Part shown: in pieces, positions 45,969 to 55,647 of the stretch
Layout: each line of letters begins with the position of its first letter
Position numbering within the stretch: the stretch's first letter is position 1
Assembly (NCBI RefSeq): GCF_011050055.1
Contig: NZ_DRGM01000179.1
Location: 1-59,646, forward strand
Length of the DNA stretch: 59,646 nucleotides
Reading direction: 5' to 3'
From: Pseudoalteromonas prydzensis
Lineage (GTDB): Bacteria; Pseudomonadota; Gammaproteobacteria; Enterobacterales; Alteromonadaceae
The notes under the pieces: model-generated
Database searches by the model: none
Told to the model about the DNA's origin: nothing
The model's input: only the letters and a program-made list of their open reading frames with translations
Translations under genes and position numbers: made by a program

Positions 45969-45993
45969 CTTAGGCCGGTTATACCCATAAAGT

Positions 45994-46020
45994 AAAACGC
46001 CGCTAAATAGCGGCGTTTTT
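45994..46020 (+). terminator. Terminator of the dipeptidase gene
   Basis: 11-bp stem AAAACGCCGCT / AGCGGCGTTTT with loop AAAT and a T-tail. Symmetrical enough to serve the convergent porin gene as well. Confidence 0.88.
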
Positions 46021-46033
46021 GATTTTTCACTCA

Positions 46034-46819
46034 TTAAAACTGAGCTACAAATTTAATGCTATATGCCTCACCGTCCGCTCTGTCGAAAAAGTTAGCAGTG
46101 AAGTAATATTGACTATCAATGAAGTACTTAGCTTCAAGTAATAATTTAGAATCAGCAACACCTGCACCAACCGCAACATGGCGATTAAAATAATAATTTG
46201 CAAGGCTAGTTATATAAGGATTAAAGTTATTATAGTGATAAGCAACATCTACAGCTAAATAACTATCAGCATAAAGATGTGCAAAATAGCGAGTTGATAA
46301 GCTCCATATTTCTAATTCATCGTCAGTGTTAGCTGTAAGGCCTAGGTAATCGCTATCATTAAGTTGATAGTTATATTGCGCTGTAAACCGATAGATTGTG
46401 TCGGTATTTTCAAACTCTTGCATTTGCACAGATACTTTTAGATCGTCAGCAAATAAATAACCAACACCTACAGAGTAATCATCTGTTTCACTCAAATCAG
46501 AAAATTCTAAGTTTGCAAACCAGTTACCGTAAAAGCCTTCGCCAAATACGCCAAAGCTGTTGGCTAAATCACTATTGGAATAATCTAATTTGATATTTGA
46601 ATCAGTGTCTAAGTAGCCGTAATCATCCCATACGCCAGAGTTTTGCTGCGGCGCAAAATAGTAATGGCTCGATAAGTACATAGTGTCATAGTCATAACCT
46701 GTATTTTCTAAGGTTGTGTATTGAATTGAGTTAAACCATTGACGAGTTTCAGACTGCTGCGCATTAACAGTGGCAGAGCAAGATAATGCAAGTAATGAAA
46801 TAGGCAGAAAATAACGCAT
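46034..46819 (-). CDS. Putative outer-membrane beta-barrel porin
   Basis: 261 residues with a signal peptide (1-20, ATVNAQ) and alternating hydrophobic/polar strands throughout. It has many Tyr, Asp and Asn, and a C-terminal strand YSIKFVAQF ending in phenylalanine, the outer-membrane insertion signal. It resembles the putative-porin families of about 12 strands. Permeant unknown. The 278 bases upstream (46820-47097) hold only promoter-like AT-rich sequence. Confidence 0.8.
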   Translation of the reverse strand: MRYFLPISLLALSCSATVNAQQSETRQWFNSIQYTTLENTGYDYDTMYLSSHYYFAPQQNSGVWDDYGYLDTDSNIKLDYSNSDLANSFGVFGEGFYGNWFANLEFSDLSETDDYSVGVGYLFADDLKVSVQMQEFENTDTIYRFTAQYNYQLNDSDYLGLTANTDDELEIWSLSTRYFAHLYADSYLAVDVAYHYNNFNPYITSLANYYFNRHVAVGAGVADSKLLLEAKYFIDSQYYFTANFFDRADGEAYSIKFVAQF

Positions 46820-47097
46820 TTGTGTCCTTTCTTGGCGATTTAAATATAGTTTCGTTGCTGCGGGTACAAAAATAAAGCGCGAATGTTATAGCCAATTAAT
46901 GTTGATTGCTAGTTCTACTTCACTATTAATTTAGCCCTTAAGTCTTTAATTAAGCTAAGTTAACATCAAAAAGTAGTAGCTCGTTTACAATTTTTTATAT
47001 TAACAACCTTGATTTTCCATAAAACGCTTAACATTTACGCGACTAAATGATAAAAAGTTTTACCGCCTACTGCGTTTAAAATAAATGGATAGTTGTA

Positions 47098-47721
47098 ATG
47101 ATGGAATTTTTAAACTTAGCGCTTACTTTCCCCACTGTGATTTTTTCAGCCCTGTTGTTAGTTGTGATGTTGTTTTGGCTAATAACCCTTATTGGCTTTG
47201 CTGACATTGATATGTTTGAGTCAGATCTTGAAATTGAAGCCGATGCGTCGCAAAGTTCAGGATTGAGCTCATGGTTTAGTATGGGTTTTGGCGGTATTCC
47301 AATTACTGTATCTATTAGTCTCGTAGTGATGAGTAGCTGGTTGCTCAGCATCTATGCCCACAAGTTTTTTGCCTATCTGCTAGGCGACGGTATTTGGTTT
47401 TATATTTTTGGCGTGTTAATGCTAGTCGCTTGCTTATTAATCGCGATACCCGTTGCGGCCATTATTTCACGCCCGTTACAGCGCTTTTTTAGCAGCACAC
47501 AAACCTCGCAAAGTTCAGATTTACTCGGTTTAGAATGTGTTGTTGCCACTGGCAAAGTAACCAATACATTTGGCCAAGCACGGGTTAAATTTCAAGGCAC
47601 AGAGCAGTTAATTGAAGTTAGAGCCGAGAATAACGAGCAGTTTACATCAGGCGACACCGCAGTGTTGCTTGAACACCTCAAAGAGCAACACTGTTACATA
47701 ATTACCGCCAAACCTTGGTAA
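47098..47721 (+). CDS. YqiJ-like membrane protein with C-terminal OB-fold
   Basis: 207 residues. Three hydrophobic segments (about 8-33, 65-85, 95-122) precede a soluble beta domain (about 135-205, ECVVATGKVTNTFGQARVKF) of OB-fold/NfeD-like type. YqiJ proteins are encoded with flotillins and help them localise. An adjacent second ATG at 47101 is equally possible. First gene of the flotillin cassette, 62 bases before it. Confidence 0.8.
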   Translation: MMEFLNLALTFPTVIFSALLLVVMLFWLITLIGFADIDMFESDLEIEADASQSSGLSSWFSMGFGGIPITVSISLVVMSSWLLSIYAHKFFAYLLGDGIWFYIFGVLMLVACLLIAIPVAAIISRPLQRFFSSTQTSQSSDLLGLECVVATGKVTNTFGQARVKFQGTEQLIEVRAENNEQFTSGDTAVLLEHLKEQHCYIITAKPW

Positions 47722-47783
47722 TGGCCTAAATAATTTAGGTATACGTAACAGATAATAAATCGATAATCACGTTAGGACATAAC

Positions 47784-49886
47784 ATGGAATTTTTAGATAA
47801 CCTCATACCTATATTGACTTTTGTAGGTATAGCAATCGCTGTTATTTTTGCTATTTTGCTGATCATTGGCAAGTTTTATCGCAAGGTAGAGCAAGGCCAA
47901 GCGCTGATCATTAATAAAATGAAAAGCGAGCCGGATGTCACCACCACGGGCGGAATTGTCTACCCAGTGATCCATAAAATGGAAGTGATGGACATTTCAA
48001 CTAAACGCATGGTGCTGGAGCGTAAAGATAAGGGCGGTTTGATCTGTAAAGATAATATTCGCGCTGATATCGCCATTACTTTTTATATTCGTGTTAACGA
48101 AAATAAAGAAGATATTTTACGCGTTGCTAAGCAAGTTGGTTGCGCCCGTGCATCAGAGCACGACACACTGCAAGAGCTGTTTGAAGCGAAGTTCTCAGAA
48201 GCGCTAAAAACTGTTGGTAAACGCATGGATTTTGTTGAGTTATTTACTCACCGAAATGAATTTCGCGATAACATCAAAGAAGTGATTGGCCAAGATTTAT
48301 CGGGTTATACCCTTGAAGATGTGGCTATTGATTACCTTGAACAAACCTCGATTGATAAGCTCGATCCGCAAAATATTCTTGATGCCGAAGGTATTCGCCG
48401 GATCACTGAAATGACCGCAGTACAAAATGTATCGACCAATCAATTGAAGTGTGATGAACGCGCTAAGATTGAGATCCAAAATCAAGAAGCCACTGAAAAG
48501 TCACTGGAAATTGAGCGTCAAAAGCAAGACGCTATGTCACGTCAAGTGCGCGAAATTGAAACTGTAAAAGCCCGCGAATACGCCGAAGCTGAAAAAGTAC
48601 GCCAAGAAGAGCGCTTAAAATCAGAGCAAGCCCGTATTCAAACCGAAGAAGCGATTGGCATTAGCGAGCAAAATAAGCAACGTGAGCTTGATATTGCCGA
48701 ACAAAACCGCTTACGCGTTTTGGGTATTGAAGAAGAGAAAGTTGCTCGTTCACGTGAAATTGAAGTGATCGAACGTGAAAGAGAAACCGAAATCCTGCGC
48801 ATCAATAAAGAAAAAGCACTGGAAGTAGAACGTAAAGAAATTGCCGATGTAGTGCGTGATCGCGTGATTGTTGAAAAATCAGTGGCCGAAGAAGAAGAGC
48901 GCATTAAAGATGTGAAAGTACTCGCAGGTGCAGAGCGCGAGAAGAGTGCGATGATCATTCGTGCCAAAGCCGAAGCCGAGCAGTCATTAGTAAAAGACAT
49001 CGAAGCTGCAAAAGCGCAAGAGCAAGCCGCAGAATATAAAGCCCGTGAGCTTGAAACAATGGCCAATGCCGAGCTTAGAATTGCTAATCAACAAGCTGAG
49101 TCGAAAAAGATTCTGGCCCATGCGCAGCAAGTTGAAACCGCTGCTAAAGGGCTTGCTGAAGCGGATGTTATTAAAGCGAAAGCCGAAGCAAATGCAATTC
49201 AAGGTGAAACTGATGCTAAAGTAATGCGTCAAAAACTGGAAGCCGAAGCACAAGGTAACCGTGAAATAGGGTTATCTCAGGCGCAAGTACAAACAGCGAT
49301 GGCTGATGCAAATGAAAAACAAGGTGAAGTTGAGGCGATTAACCTTGAGCGTAAGATGCGTGCAGAAGCAAAAGGCCTAGAAGAGAAGCTACAAGCCTTG
49401 AATGCGATGGATCAAGATGCTCGCGATTACGAAAGCTTTACGCTGCAGCTTAACCAACAAAAAGAGCTGGTATTGGCAAAAATTTCAGCCAGCAAAGACA
49501 TCGCCGAGCACCAAGCACACATTATGGCGAAAGCCTTAGGTAATGCTGATATCAATATTATGGGCGGCGATGGCCAGTTCTTTAATCAATTTATGAGTGC
49601 GATCAGTTTAGGTAAATCAATTGATGGCTTAGTTGATGAAAGTAAAACCGTACAAACCGTATTTAAAGATCATTTAAACGGTGATCGTAATTTAATTGAA
49701 GACCTAAAAGGGGTGTTAGCTGGGGCGAATGGCTCAGCAGAAACACTTAAAAACTTCAACATGAGTAAGTTATTAAAGCAGTTAAGTAATACCTCTGCGG
49801 CTGAAAAAAGCCAATTACTAAGCATGTTAGGCGGTAACTTAGGTGGTGGGTTAGATGAGAAAATTAAACTAGATCCAAAAGACTAG
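47784..49886 (+). CDS. Flotillin-family protein, YqiK-like
   Basis: 700-residue SPFH protein. N-terminal membrane segment (about 10-27), SPFH/band-7 domain (about 30-210, with NIRADIAITFYIRVNENKED), a very long charged coiled coil (about 215-540) of the flotillin type rich in EIE/RE/AKAEA repeats, and a C-terminal domain (555-700). Flotillins organise membrane microdomains and oligomerise into cages. Here it is followed by a giant ATPase. TTAGGA precedes the start. Confidence 0.9.
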   Translation: MEFLDNLIPILTFVGIAIAVIFAILLIIGKFYRKVEQGQALIINKMKSEPDVTTTGGIVYPVIHKMEVMDISTKRMVLERKDKGGLICKDNIRADIAITFYIRVNENKEDILRVAKQVGCARASEHDTLQELFEAKFSEALKTVGKRMDFVELFTHRNEFRDNIKEVIGQDLSGYTLEDVAIDYLEQTSIDKLDPQNILDAEGIRRITEMTAVQNVSTNQLKCDERAKIEIQNQEATEKSLEIERQKQDAMSRQVREIETVKAREYAEAEKVRQEERLKSEQARIQTEEAIGISEQNKQRELDIAEQNRLRVLGIEEEKVARSREIEVIERERETEILRINKEKALEVERKEIADVVRDRVIVEKSVAEEEERIKDVKVLAGAEREKSAMIIRAKAEAEQSLVKDIEAAKAQEQAAEYKARELETMANAELRIANQQAESKKILAHAQQVETAAKGLAEADVIKAKAEANAIQGETDAKVMRQKLEAEAQGNREIGLSQAQVQTAMADANEKQGEVEAINLERKMRAEAKGLEEKLQALNAMDQDARDYESFTLQLNQQKELVLAKISASKDIAEHQAHIMAKALGNADINIMGGDGQFFNQFMSAISLGKSIDGLVDESKTVQTVFKDHLNGDRNLIEDLKGVLAGANGSAETLKNFNMSKLLKQLSNTSAAEKSQLLSMLGGNLGGGLDEKIKLDPKD

Positions 49887-49895
49887 CTTATACCC

Positions 49896-49926
49896 TTAGC
49901 CGCAATAGTTTAACTATTGCGGCTAA
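49896..49926. promoter_or_regulatory. 31-base perfect palindrome between flotillin and ATPase genes
   Basis: Half-site TTAGCCGCAATAGTT at 49896-49910, one central T, then the exact complement to 49926. As RNA it would form a long hairpin 10 bases after the flotillin stop. Only a weak T-rich tail follows, so it may act as a partial terminator or 3' stabiliser that lowers ATPase expression. Confidence 0.65.
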
Positions 49927-49953
49927 CTTCTATTAAATTTCAGGATAGGTTTC

Positions 49954-52900
49954 ATGACGGACGCAACTCAACAAGCGCTAGAGCAAGGCTCGTACGATTT
50001 AATTAAACGCCGCTTAAATAATTTTGGTGCTAGTTTAAAAACGCAAATAGATAACGTAAATACACAGCGTATTAACGAGTTTGGCAGCACTGAACTACAG
50101 GTAAAAGGGCGTGTTCGCGTTCGCACTGAGCAAAATTGTACCCCGCGCGATATCGTGATTATTGGCGATAAAGTTATTTTTGCTTACAACGTATTTTTGG
50201 GATTAAAAAAAGCAACCGCAATCAGTGACGTATTTAGTGTACAAAAGCTGGTGCAGCAAGACGACCATTACGAAATTGAGCCTTACCCAGAGACAACGCG
50301 TTTTTTAACCGATAGTCGTTTTATTCGTGATTTTGAAGAACTGTATACCTACTACAAACAAACCAGCCTACAGCATTTATATCAACAAAATGGCAAGCTG
50401 TTTGCGCTATTCCAAATCGGTGACAAGTTATCGGATGTGCGGGTTTTTCGCTGGGAAATTCACCCAGACAACACCATTAATTATATCGATAACCGCGGTG
50501 AGCGTGATATTCAACACGCCCATGACTATGATTTTGAATGGCTCAAAACCGACCGCAGTAACCACATAGAAGGGCGCCACGCGCATATCAACATCGCCGA
50601 TCAAGTGTTTGTTGAAACCATTGGCGGCTCACTGACTATTAAAATAGAAAACAGCACTGATACCGGTGAAGGGATTTATCAAGAAGCTGTTGATGATAAA
50701 AATCAATCCCTTGCTGACAGCGAGGTTGAGTACGCGCTGGTAGGCGACTTAGTGCTGCTAAAAATTCTCCCATACCGTGAAAAAACATGGCGTTATTTTA
50801 TTTATAACACCCGCACTCAGCAGGTGATGCGCCAAGATGCAATCGGTAGTGCATGTGTTACTTTGCCTGAAGATCACGGCATTATTTTCCCTGGCGGTTA
50901 CTACTTACAATCAGGACAAGCACGCTCGTTTGAAGAGCAAATAGAAGATTTAGAATTTCACCGATATATAAAGTCACCCAATGGCGAAGATGTTTTATAC
51001 GTGTTTTACGAGCCAAGTGAAGGGCGTTACGCACTATTTGCCTATAATATTATTGATAAAAACCTGCAAAACCCGATTTATTGCCACGGCTATGCTATTT
51101 ACAACGATGGTATAACGCTGACCTTTAAGGCCGATAAAGACCAAGCGGAGCGAGTACACCCAATTCAAATCTGGCAAAGCCCATTTGTATCGGCCGAGTT
51201 TGCAGCCAATGCGCCGCCACTTACTAGCTTTTTTGGTAAAATAGGCAACCCCGATTTAGTGCGCGGTATTTCTGATTTATACAGTGTCTGCAAAGCCATT
51301 AGCGAGCAAAGCCCGACCTTATTTCATTACGAAGATTTAATTGCCCTTAGCCGGAATATCTTTGACCGCTATCATTGGCTTAACGAAGGCGAATTTGCAG
51401 AAATCGCACAAAATCTTCACAGCATTAATGAAACCGCTGAGCAAGTGCTTGATGAGTTTGAAAAAGTCACCGAGATCCAAAACAAAGCCAAACAAGCCTT
51501 GCTGGATATTAATAAGCAATACACTGATGTAACCCGCGAAGTACGTCCTGATAGCTTTAAAGTCGCACCACAGTTTGTGCAAGGTATTGATGCCTTAAAA
51601 ATGCTCAAAGGCCAAGTAATAAGCCTTGAAGATATTAAATATATAGATATTGCGGCACTGCATAACTTACAAACTGAGATTGATGCACGGCTAGTGGAAG
51701 TAAGCCAAGCAACTGCTGCGTTTTTACAACAAGATAGCGCCTTGGCGCCGTACCACGAAAAACTGAACGAGCTTGAACAGCTAAGCAGTAAAAGCGAAAG
51801 CGTTAGCGAGCTGAAAACCTATATCGCCCAGTTAGATACGCAAAGTGTCGAGCTGGACTTACTTAACCACACGATGCTGGATCTAGACATCGACGACAGC
51901 CGTGTGCGCACGCAAATCCTCGAAGATATCAGTGCTGTTTATGCGTTGGTTAATCGTGCTAAAGCGAGTATTGAAATCCGCCAAAAGAGCCTTGGCAGTG
52001 TTGAAGCTAAAGCTGAATTTGCCGCACGCTTTAAACTGTTTTCGCAAAGTATTACCAACGCACTAAATAATGCTAAAACCCCAGAGGCGTGTGACGAGCA
52101 ACTTTCACGTTTGCTTATTCAGCTTGAAGAGCTGGAATCGCAATTTAGTGATTTTGACGAATACCTGACAGAGATCATTGCCAAAAGGGATGACGTATAC
52201 GAAAGCTTTGAAGCGCATAAACAAAGCTTAATTGATACCCGCCAGCGCCGCGCATTGAATTTAGCCAATGCCGCCGAGCGGATATTGCAAGGCGTTAACC
52301 GCCGTGCACAAAGCTTTACTGAGCTTGATGCATTAAATACTTATTTTGCTGCCGATCCTATGATCAGCAAACTGCGCGCATTGACTAGCGAGCTTAAAGA
52401 GTTAGGCGATGAAATTCGTGCCGATGATATCCAAGCAAAGCTAAAAGCCAGTAAAGATCAGGGCATACGTTCGTTACGTGATAAACAAGATATTTTCACT
52501 GATGGCGGTAATACAGTCAGTATTGGTAAGCACGCCTTTAGTGTTAATAAGCAATTACTCGATTTAACCTTATTGCCGCGTGACGAGCAGCTGATGCTGC
52601 ACTTAACGGGTACTGATTATTTTGAGCCAATAACAGATGAGAAAAGCTTACAAACATTACAGCAAAGCCGTCATTTGTGGCAACAAACATTAGTTTCGGA
52701 AAGTGAGCTGGTTTATCGTGGTGAGTATTTAGCTGCACAAATATTACTCGCTTGTGAAAACAGTGAGCATTCGCTGACTTTTGCACAATTAGAGCAGGCA
52801 CAACGAGATAAACAGTTATTGCAGCTGGTGCAAAAATTTGCTGAACCACGCTATCAAGAAGGCTATGAAAAAGGCATTCATGACCACGATGCATGGGCAA

Positions 52901-55275
52901 TTATTGACACCTTACTGACGCAAAAAAATAGTCTGGACTTACTTATTTATCCGGCTAGTTGTCGTATTATTGCGCAGTTATTTAGTGCGCAATTGTCATC
53001 TGCACAACTGAACGAATATTTCCATCAAGCGAGCAATGCTATTTTGATGGACAAACACTTTGCAGCGAGCAGTTTTATCGGCACGTTAACCGCGCAGTTA
53101 AGTGAACAGATCAACGACTTTTTGCCGCAAATTAGCAAATTATCTGCACGTTTTGCTGATTTATCCACTGACTTGGCCGCGGCTTATTTAGTGCAACAAC
53201 TAGCGCAACAAAAAACCGCGGAGCAACAGTTATTTATCGTTTCTCAGCAAGCTAAAAATTTGGCTGAACAGTTTAGTAGTGACGCCAAAGCCAAAGGTTA
53301 TAGCAACGAGCTTGCTCAGGCCTGTGAGAACGTCAAGCAAACTGATGAGCGGGCATTATTATTTTTAAGTTGGCTTAATGCGTACTGCATGCAAAGTCCG
53401 AAAGTGTCGGCAATGGTACAGGCCGAAGCGGCTAACTACTTGCATCTCAGTGCCACCACATCATTACAATACACTGTGTTGGACGTCATCCCAAACACCC
53501 ACGTTGAGCGTTTAATGGGGCAACATAAACGCGTGCAAGAGCAAACTTTACATGTTGATTATTCAGAGTTTTATGCCAGAACTCGGAAATACATCACTGA
53601 GCAAGTACCGGCTTTTGAGCAGTATCATGCACTGCGCAGTGATATTTTAGCGGCGCAAAAAGAGCGTCTGCAACTTGATGAATTTAAAGCCAGACCACTT
53701 AGCTCATTTGTACGTAATCAGCTGATCAATAAAGTGTACTTCCCAATTATTGGTGATAACTTAGCAAAACAAATTGGCTCAGCAGGTAAAAACAAACGCA
53801 CTGATTTAATGGGCATGTTATTACTGATCTCGCCGCCAGGTTACGGTAAAACCACCTTAGTTGAATACGTTGCTAACCGTTTAGGGCTGACTTTTGTAAA
53901 AGTAAATTGCCCGTCGATAGGGCACGATCAGGTGTCACTCGATCCTGCTCAAGCCATTAATGCTACTGCTGAAAAAGAGATTGCAAAAATCAATCAGAGC
54001 TTTGAAATGGGCAATAACGTGATGCTCTACTTGGATGATATTCAGCATACTAACCCTGAGTTTTTACAAAAGTTTATTTCTTTGTGTGATGGCTCAAGAC
54101 GTATTGATGGGGTGTGGAACGGTAAAAGTAAAACCTATGATTTACGCGGTAAAAAGTTTGCGGTAGTGATGGCTGGTAACCCGTATACGGAGTCTGGCGA
54201 GAGTTTTAAAATTCCTGATATGTTGGCAAACCGCGCCGATATTTATAATCTTGGCGACACACTAGCCGGCTGTGAGCAAGAGTTTGCCATGAGCTTTATA
54301 GAAAATGCGCTAACCTCTAATGCAGTATTAGCGCCATTGGCTAATCGCAATATGGAAGATTTATATAAGTTAGTGCGGATGTGTCAAGGCGAAGATATTT
54401 CATTAAATGAGCTTGAACACGGCTATTCACAAGCGGAAGTTAACGAAGTTAAAGCGGTACTGATGCGATTAATCACTATTCGTAATACCGTACTAAAAGT
54501 GAACGCTCAGTATATTGCCTCAGCCGCGCAAGATAATAATTACCGTACAGAGCCGCCATTTAAACTGCAAGGCAGCTACCGTAATATGAATAAAATGGCA
54601 GAAAAAGTAGTCGCTGCCATGAATGACGAAGAACTAGAAAACTTGATTTGTGACCATTATCGCGGTGAAGCGCAAACGCTCAGCAAAGGCTCTGAAGAGA
54701 ACCTACTTAAACTCGGTGAACTGCGTGGCACCTTAAGCGCCGAACAGCAGCAGCGCTTTAGTCAAATTAAAGGTGACTTTGTACGTTTAAATAAACTTGA
54801 TGGCGCTGGCAGTCCGGTGATGATGGCGGTGGAGCAAATGGGTTATTTGCATCAATCACTGGAAGAGATCGCCGGTAAACTCAGTAAAAACAACCTAAGC
54901 CACGATTACAGTGAGTTACTACAAAGCCTTGGTGTGAATATACAAAGTTTAGATAATAAACAAGCAATGAGCAGCATAGCGCAATCGCTTGATAATGGTT
55001 TTGTGCAAACACCTTATATGGCAAGTTTAGAGCAATTAAGCCGTGCTATTGCTGGTAATAACTGTCAGTCACAGTTGCAGGCGTTAACAGAGCAACTTGC
55101 AGCCCTTGATAATAACGAGGCTGTGAATGCGCTCACTGCAGCGGTTACCAGTAATAATAACCAAACGTCATTTACTGAGCTTGTTAATGCGATTAACCAA
55201 CAAACTCAAGGTATCAACAGTAACAATGTGCAGGCTCAGTTTGAAAAATTGATTGCTGCATGGGGCGCGAAATAG
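49954..55275 (+). CDS. Giant AAA+ ATPase of the flotillin cassette (family often labelled DNA repair ATPase)
   Basis: 1773 residues, no signal peptide or membrane helix. The N-terminal 420 residues are beta-rich. Residues about 480-830 are mostly helical coiled coil. A helical region follows to about 1230. The AAA+ module (about 1245-1500) has Walker A SPPGYGKTT (near 1293), Walker B MLYLDDIQH (near 1357), a sensor-like VVMAGNPYTESGE and an arginine-bearing MLANRADIYNLGD, resembling MoxR-type modules. The tail (1600-1773) repeats short helices. The DNA repair label has no support in the sequence. AGGATAGG precedes the ATG. The lipoyl-domain gene follows by 28 bases. Confidence 0.82.
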   Translation: MTDATQQALEQGSYDLIKRRLNNFGASLKTQIDNVNTQRINEFGSTELQVKGRVRVRTEQNCTPRDIVIIGDKVIFAYNVFLGLKKATAISDVFSVQKLVQQDDHYEIEPYPETTRFLTDSRFIRDFEELYTYYKQTSLQHLYQQNGKLFALFQIGDKLSDVRVFRWEIHPDNTINYIDNRGERDIQHAHDYDFEWLKTDRSNHIEGRHAHINIADQVFVETIGGSLTIKIENSTDTGEGIYQEAVDDKNQSLADSEVEYALVGDLVLLKILPYREKTWRYFIYNTRTQQVMRQDAIGSACVTLPEDHGIIFPGGYYLQSGQARSFEEQIEDLEFHRYIKSPNGEDVLYVFYEPSEGRYALFAYNIIDKNLQNPIYCHGYAIYNDGITLTFKADKDQAERVHPIQIWQSPFVSAEFAANAPPLTSFFGKIGNPDLVRGISDLYSVCKAISEQSPTLFHYEDLIALSRNIFDRYHWLNEGEFAEIAQNLHSINETAEQVLDEFEKVTEIQNKAKQALLDINKQYTDVTREVRPDSFKVAPQFVQGIDALKMLKGQVISLEDIKYIDIAALHNLQTEIDARLVEVSQATAAFLQQDSALAPYHEKLNELEQLSSKSESVSELKTYIAQLDTQSVELDLLNHTMLDLDIDDSRVRTQILEDISAVYALVNRAKASIEIRQKSLGSVEAKAEFAARFKLFSQSITNALNNAKTPEACDEQLSRLLIQLEELESQFSDFDEYLTEIIAKRDDVYESFEAHKQSLIDTRQRRALNLANAAERILQGVNRRAQSFTELDALNTYFAADPMISKLRALTSELKELGDEIRADDIQAKLKASKDQGIRSLRDKQDIFTDGGNTVSIGKHAFSVNKQLLDLTLLPRDEQLMLHLTGTDYFEPITDEKSLQTLQQSRHLWQQTLVSESELVYRGEYLAAQILLACENSEHSLTFAQLEQAQRDKQLLQLVQKFAEPRYQEGYEKGIHDHDAWAIIDTLLTQKNSLDLLIYPASCRIIAQLFSAQLSSAQLNEYFHQASNAILMDKHFAASSFIGTLTAQLSEQINDFLPQISKLSARFADLSTDLAAAYLVQQLAQQKTAEQQLFIVSQQAKNLAEQFSSDAKAKGYSNELAQACENVKQTDERALLFLSWLNAYCMQSPKVSAMVQAEAANYLHLSATTSLQYTVLDVIPNTHVERLMGQHKRVQEQTLHVDYSEFYARTRKYITEQVPAFEQYHALRSDILAAQKERLQLDEFKARPLSSFVRNQLINKVYFPIIGDNLAKQIGSAGKNKRTDLMGMLLLISPPGYGKTTLVEYVANRLGLTFVKVNCPSIGHDQVSLDPAQAINATAEKEIAKINQSFEMGNNVMLYLDDIQHTNPEFLQKFISLCDGSRRIDGVWNGKSKTYDLRGKKFAVVMAGNPYTESGESFKIPDMLANRADIYNLGDTLAGCEQEFAMSFIENALTSNAVLAPLANRNMEDLYKLVRMCQGEDISLNELEHGYSQAEVNEVKAVLMRLITIRNTVLKVNAQYIASAAQDNNYRTEPPFKLQGSYRNMNKMAEKVVAAMNDEELENLICDHYRGEAQTLSKGSEENLLKLGELRGTLSAEQQQRFSQIKGDFVRLNKLDGAGSPVMMAVEQMGYLHQSLEEIAGKLSKNNLSHDYSELLQSLGVNIQSLDNKQAMSSIAQSLDNGFVQTPYMASLEQLSRAIAGNNCQSQLQALTEQLAALDNNEAVNALTAAVTSNNNQTSFTELVNAINQQTQGINSNNVQAQFEKLIAAWGAK

Positions 55276-55303
55276 CATTTAAATTAATCACCAAGGAAGC
55301 AAT

Positions 55304-55567
55304 ATGGATATCAAAGTACCTGAACTAAAAGGAGTGATGGGTAAGGCTACGATTTCGGCAATTTATGTTAATGAGGGGGATACCGTAGTACGAGACCAAA
55401 CTTTATTTGATGTTGATTTTGATAAAGTGGTGTTGGAAGTGGTTGCTGCTTCTGCCGGGGTTGTTCATAGCTTTAGTGCCAAGCAAGGAGATTTAGCTAT
55501 ATCAGATCAAGTGGTGATGCAACTTAGAGAAATAGCCGTTGCTGAGCAAACAACATCAGAGCAATGA
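55304..55567 (+). CDS. Free-standing biotin/lipoyl-attachment domain protein
   Basis: 87 residues forming only one lipoyl-type barrel: MDIKVPELKGVMGKATIS, VNEGDTVVRDQTLFDV, then DFDKVVLEV with the acceptor lysine at position 41, and a second half GVVHSFSAKQGD. The DKVVLEV turn is that of 2-oxoacid dehydrogenase E2 lipoyl domains rather than the MKM of biotin carriers. No E1, E2 core, E3 or glycine-cleavage gene is nearby. AAGGAAGC precedes the start. Last gene of the flotillin-ATPase cassette. Confidence 0.85.
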   Translation: MDIKVPELKGVMGKATISAIYVNEGDTVVRDQTLFDVDFDKVVLEVVAASAGVVHSFSAKQGDLAISDQVVMQLREIAVAEQTTSEQ

Positions 55568-55586
55568 CTCTTACAGTTGAACTCGT

Positions 55587-55606
55587 CGAGCAGGATTAGC
55601 TGCTCG
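55587..55606 (+). terminator. Hairpin at the end of the flotillin cassette
   Basis: Stem CGAGCAG / CTGCTCG with loop GATTAG, 20 bases after the lipoyl-domain stop, followed by GCGTGTTTATTG. Confidence 0.6.
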
Positions 55607-55647
55607 GCGTGTTTATTGATGTTTGAAAAACTAATTATGTTTAATAA

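Noticed and set aside
49954..55275. DNA-repair function for the giant ATPase
   Set aside because: Only a database-style label; no nuclease, helicase or SMC hinge signature was seen, and the neighbours point to membrane organisation.
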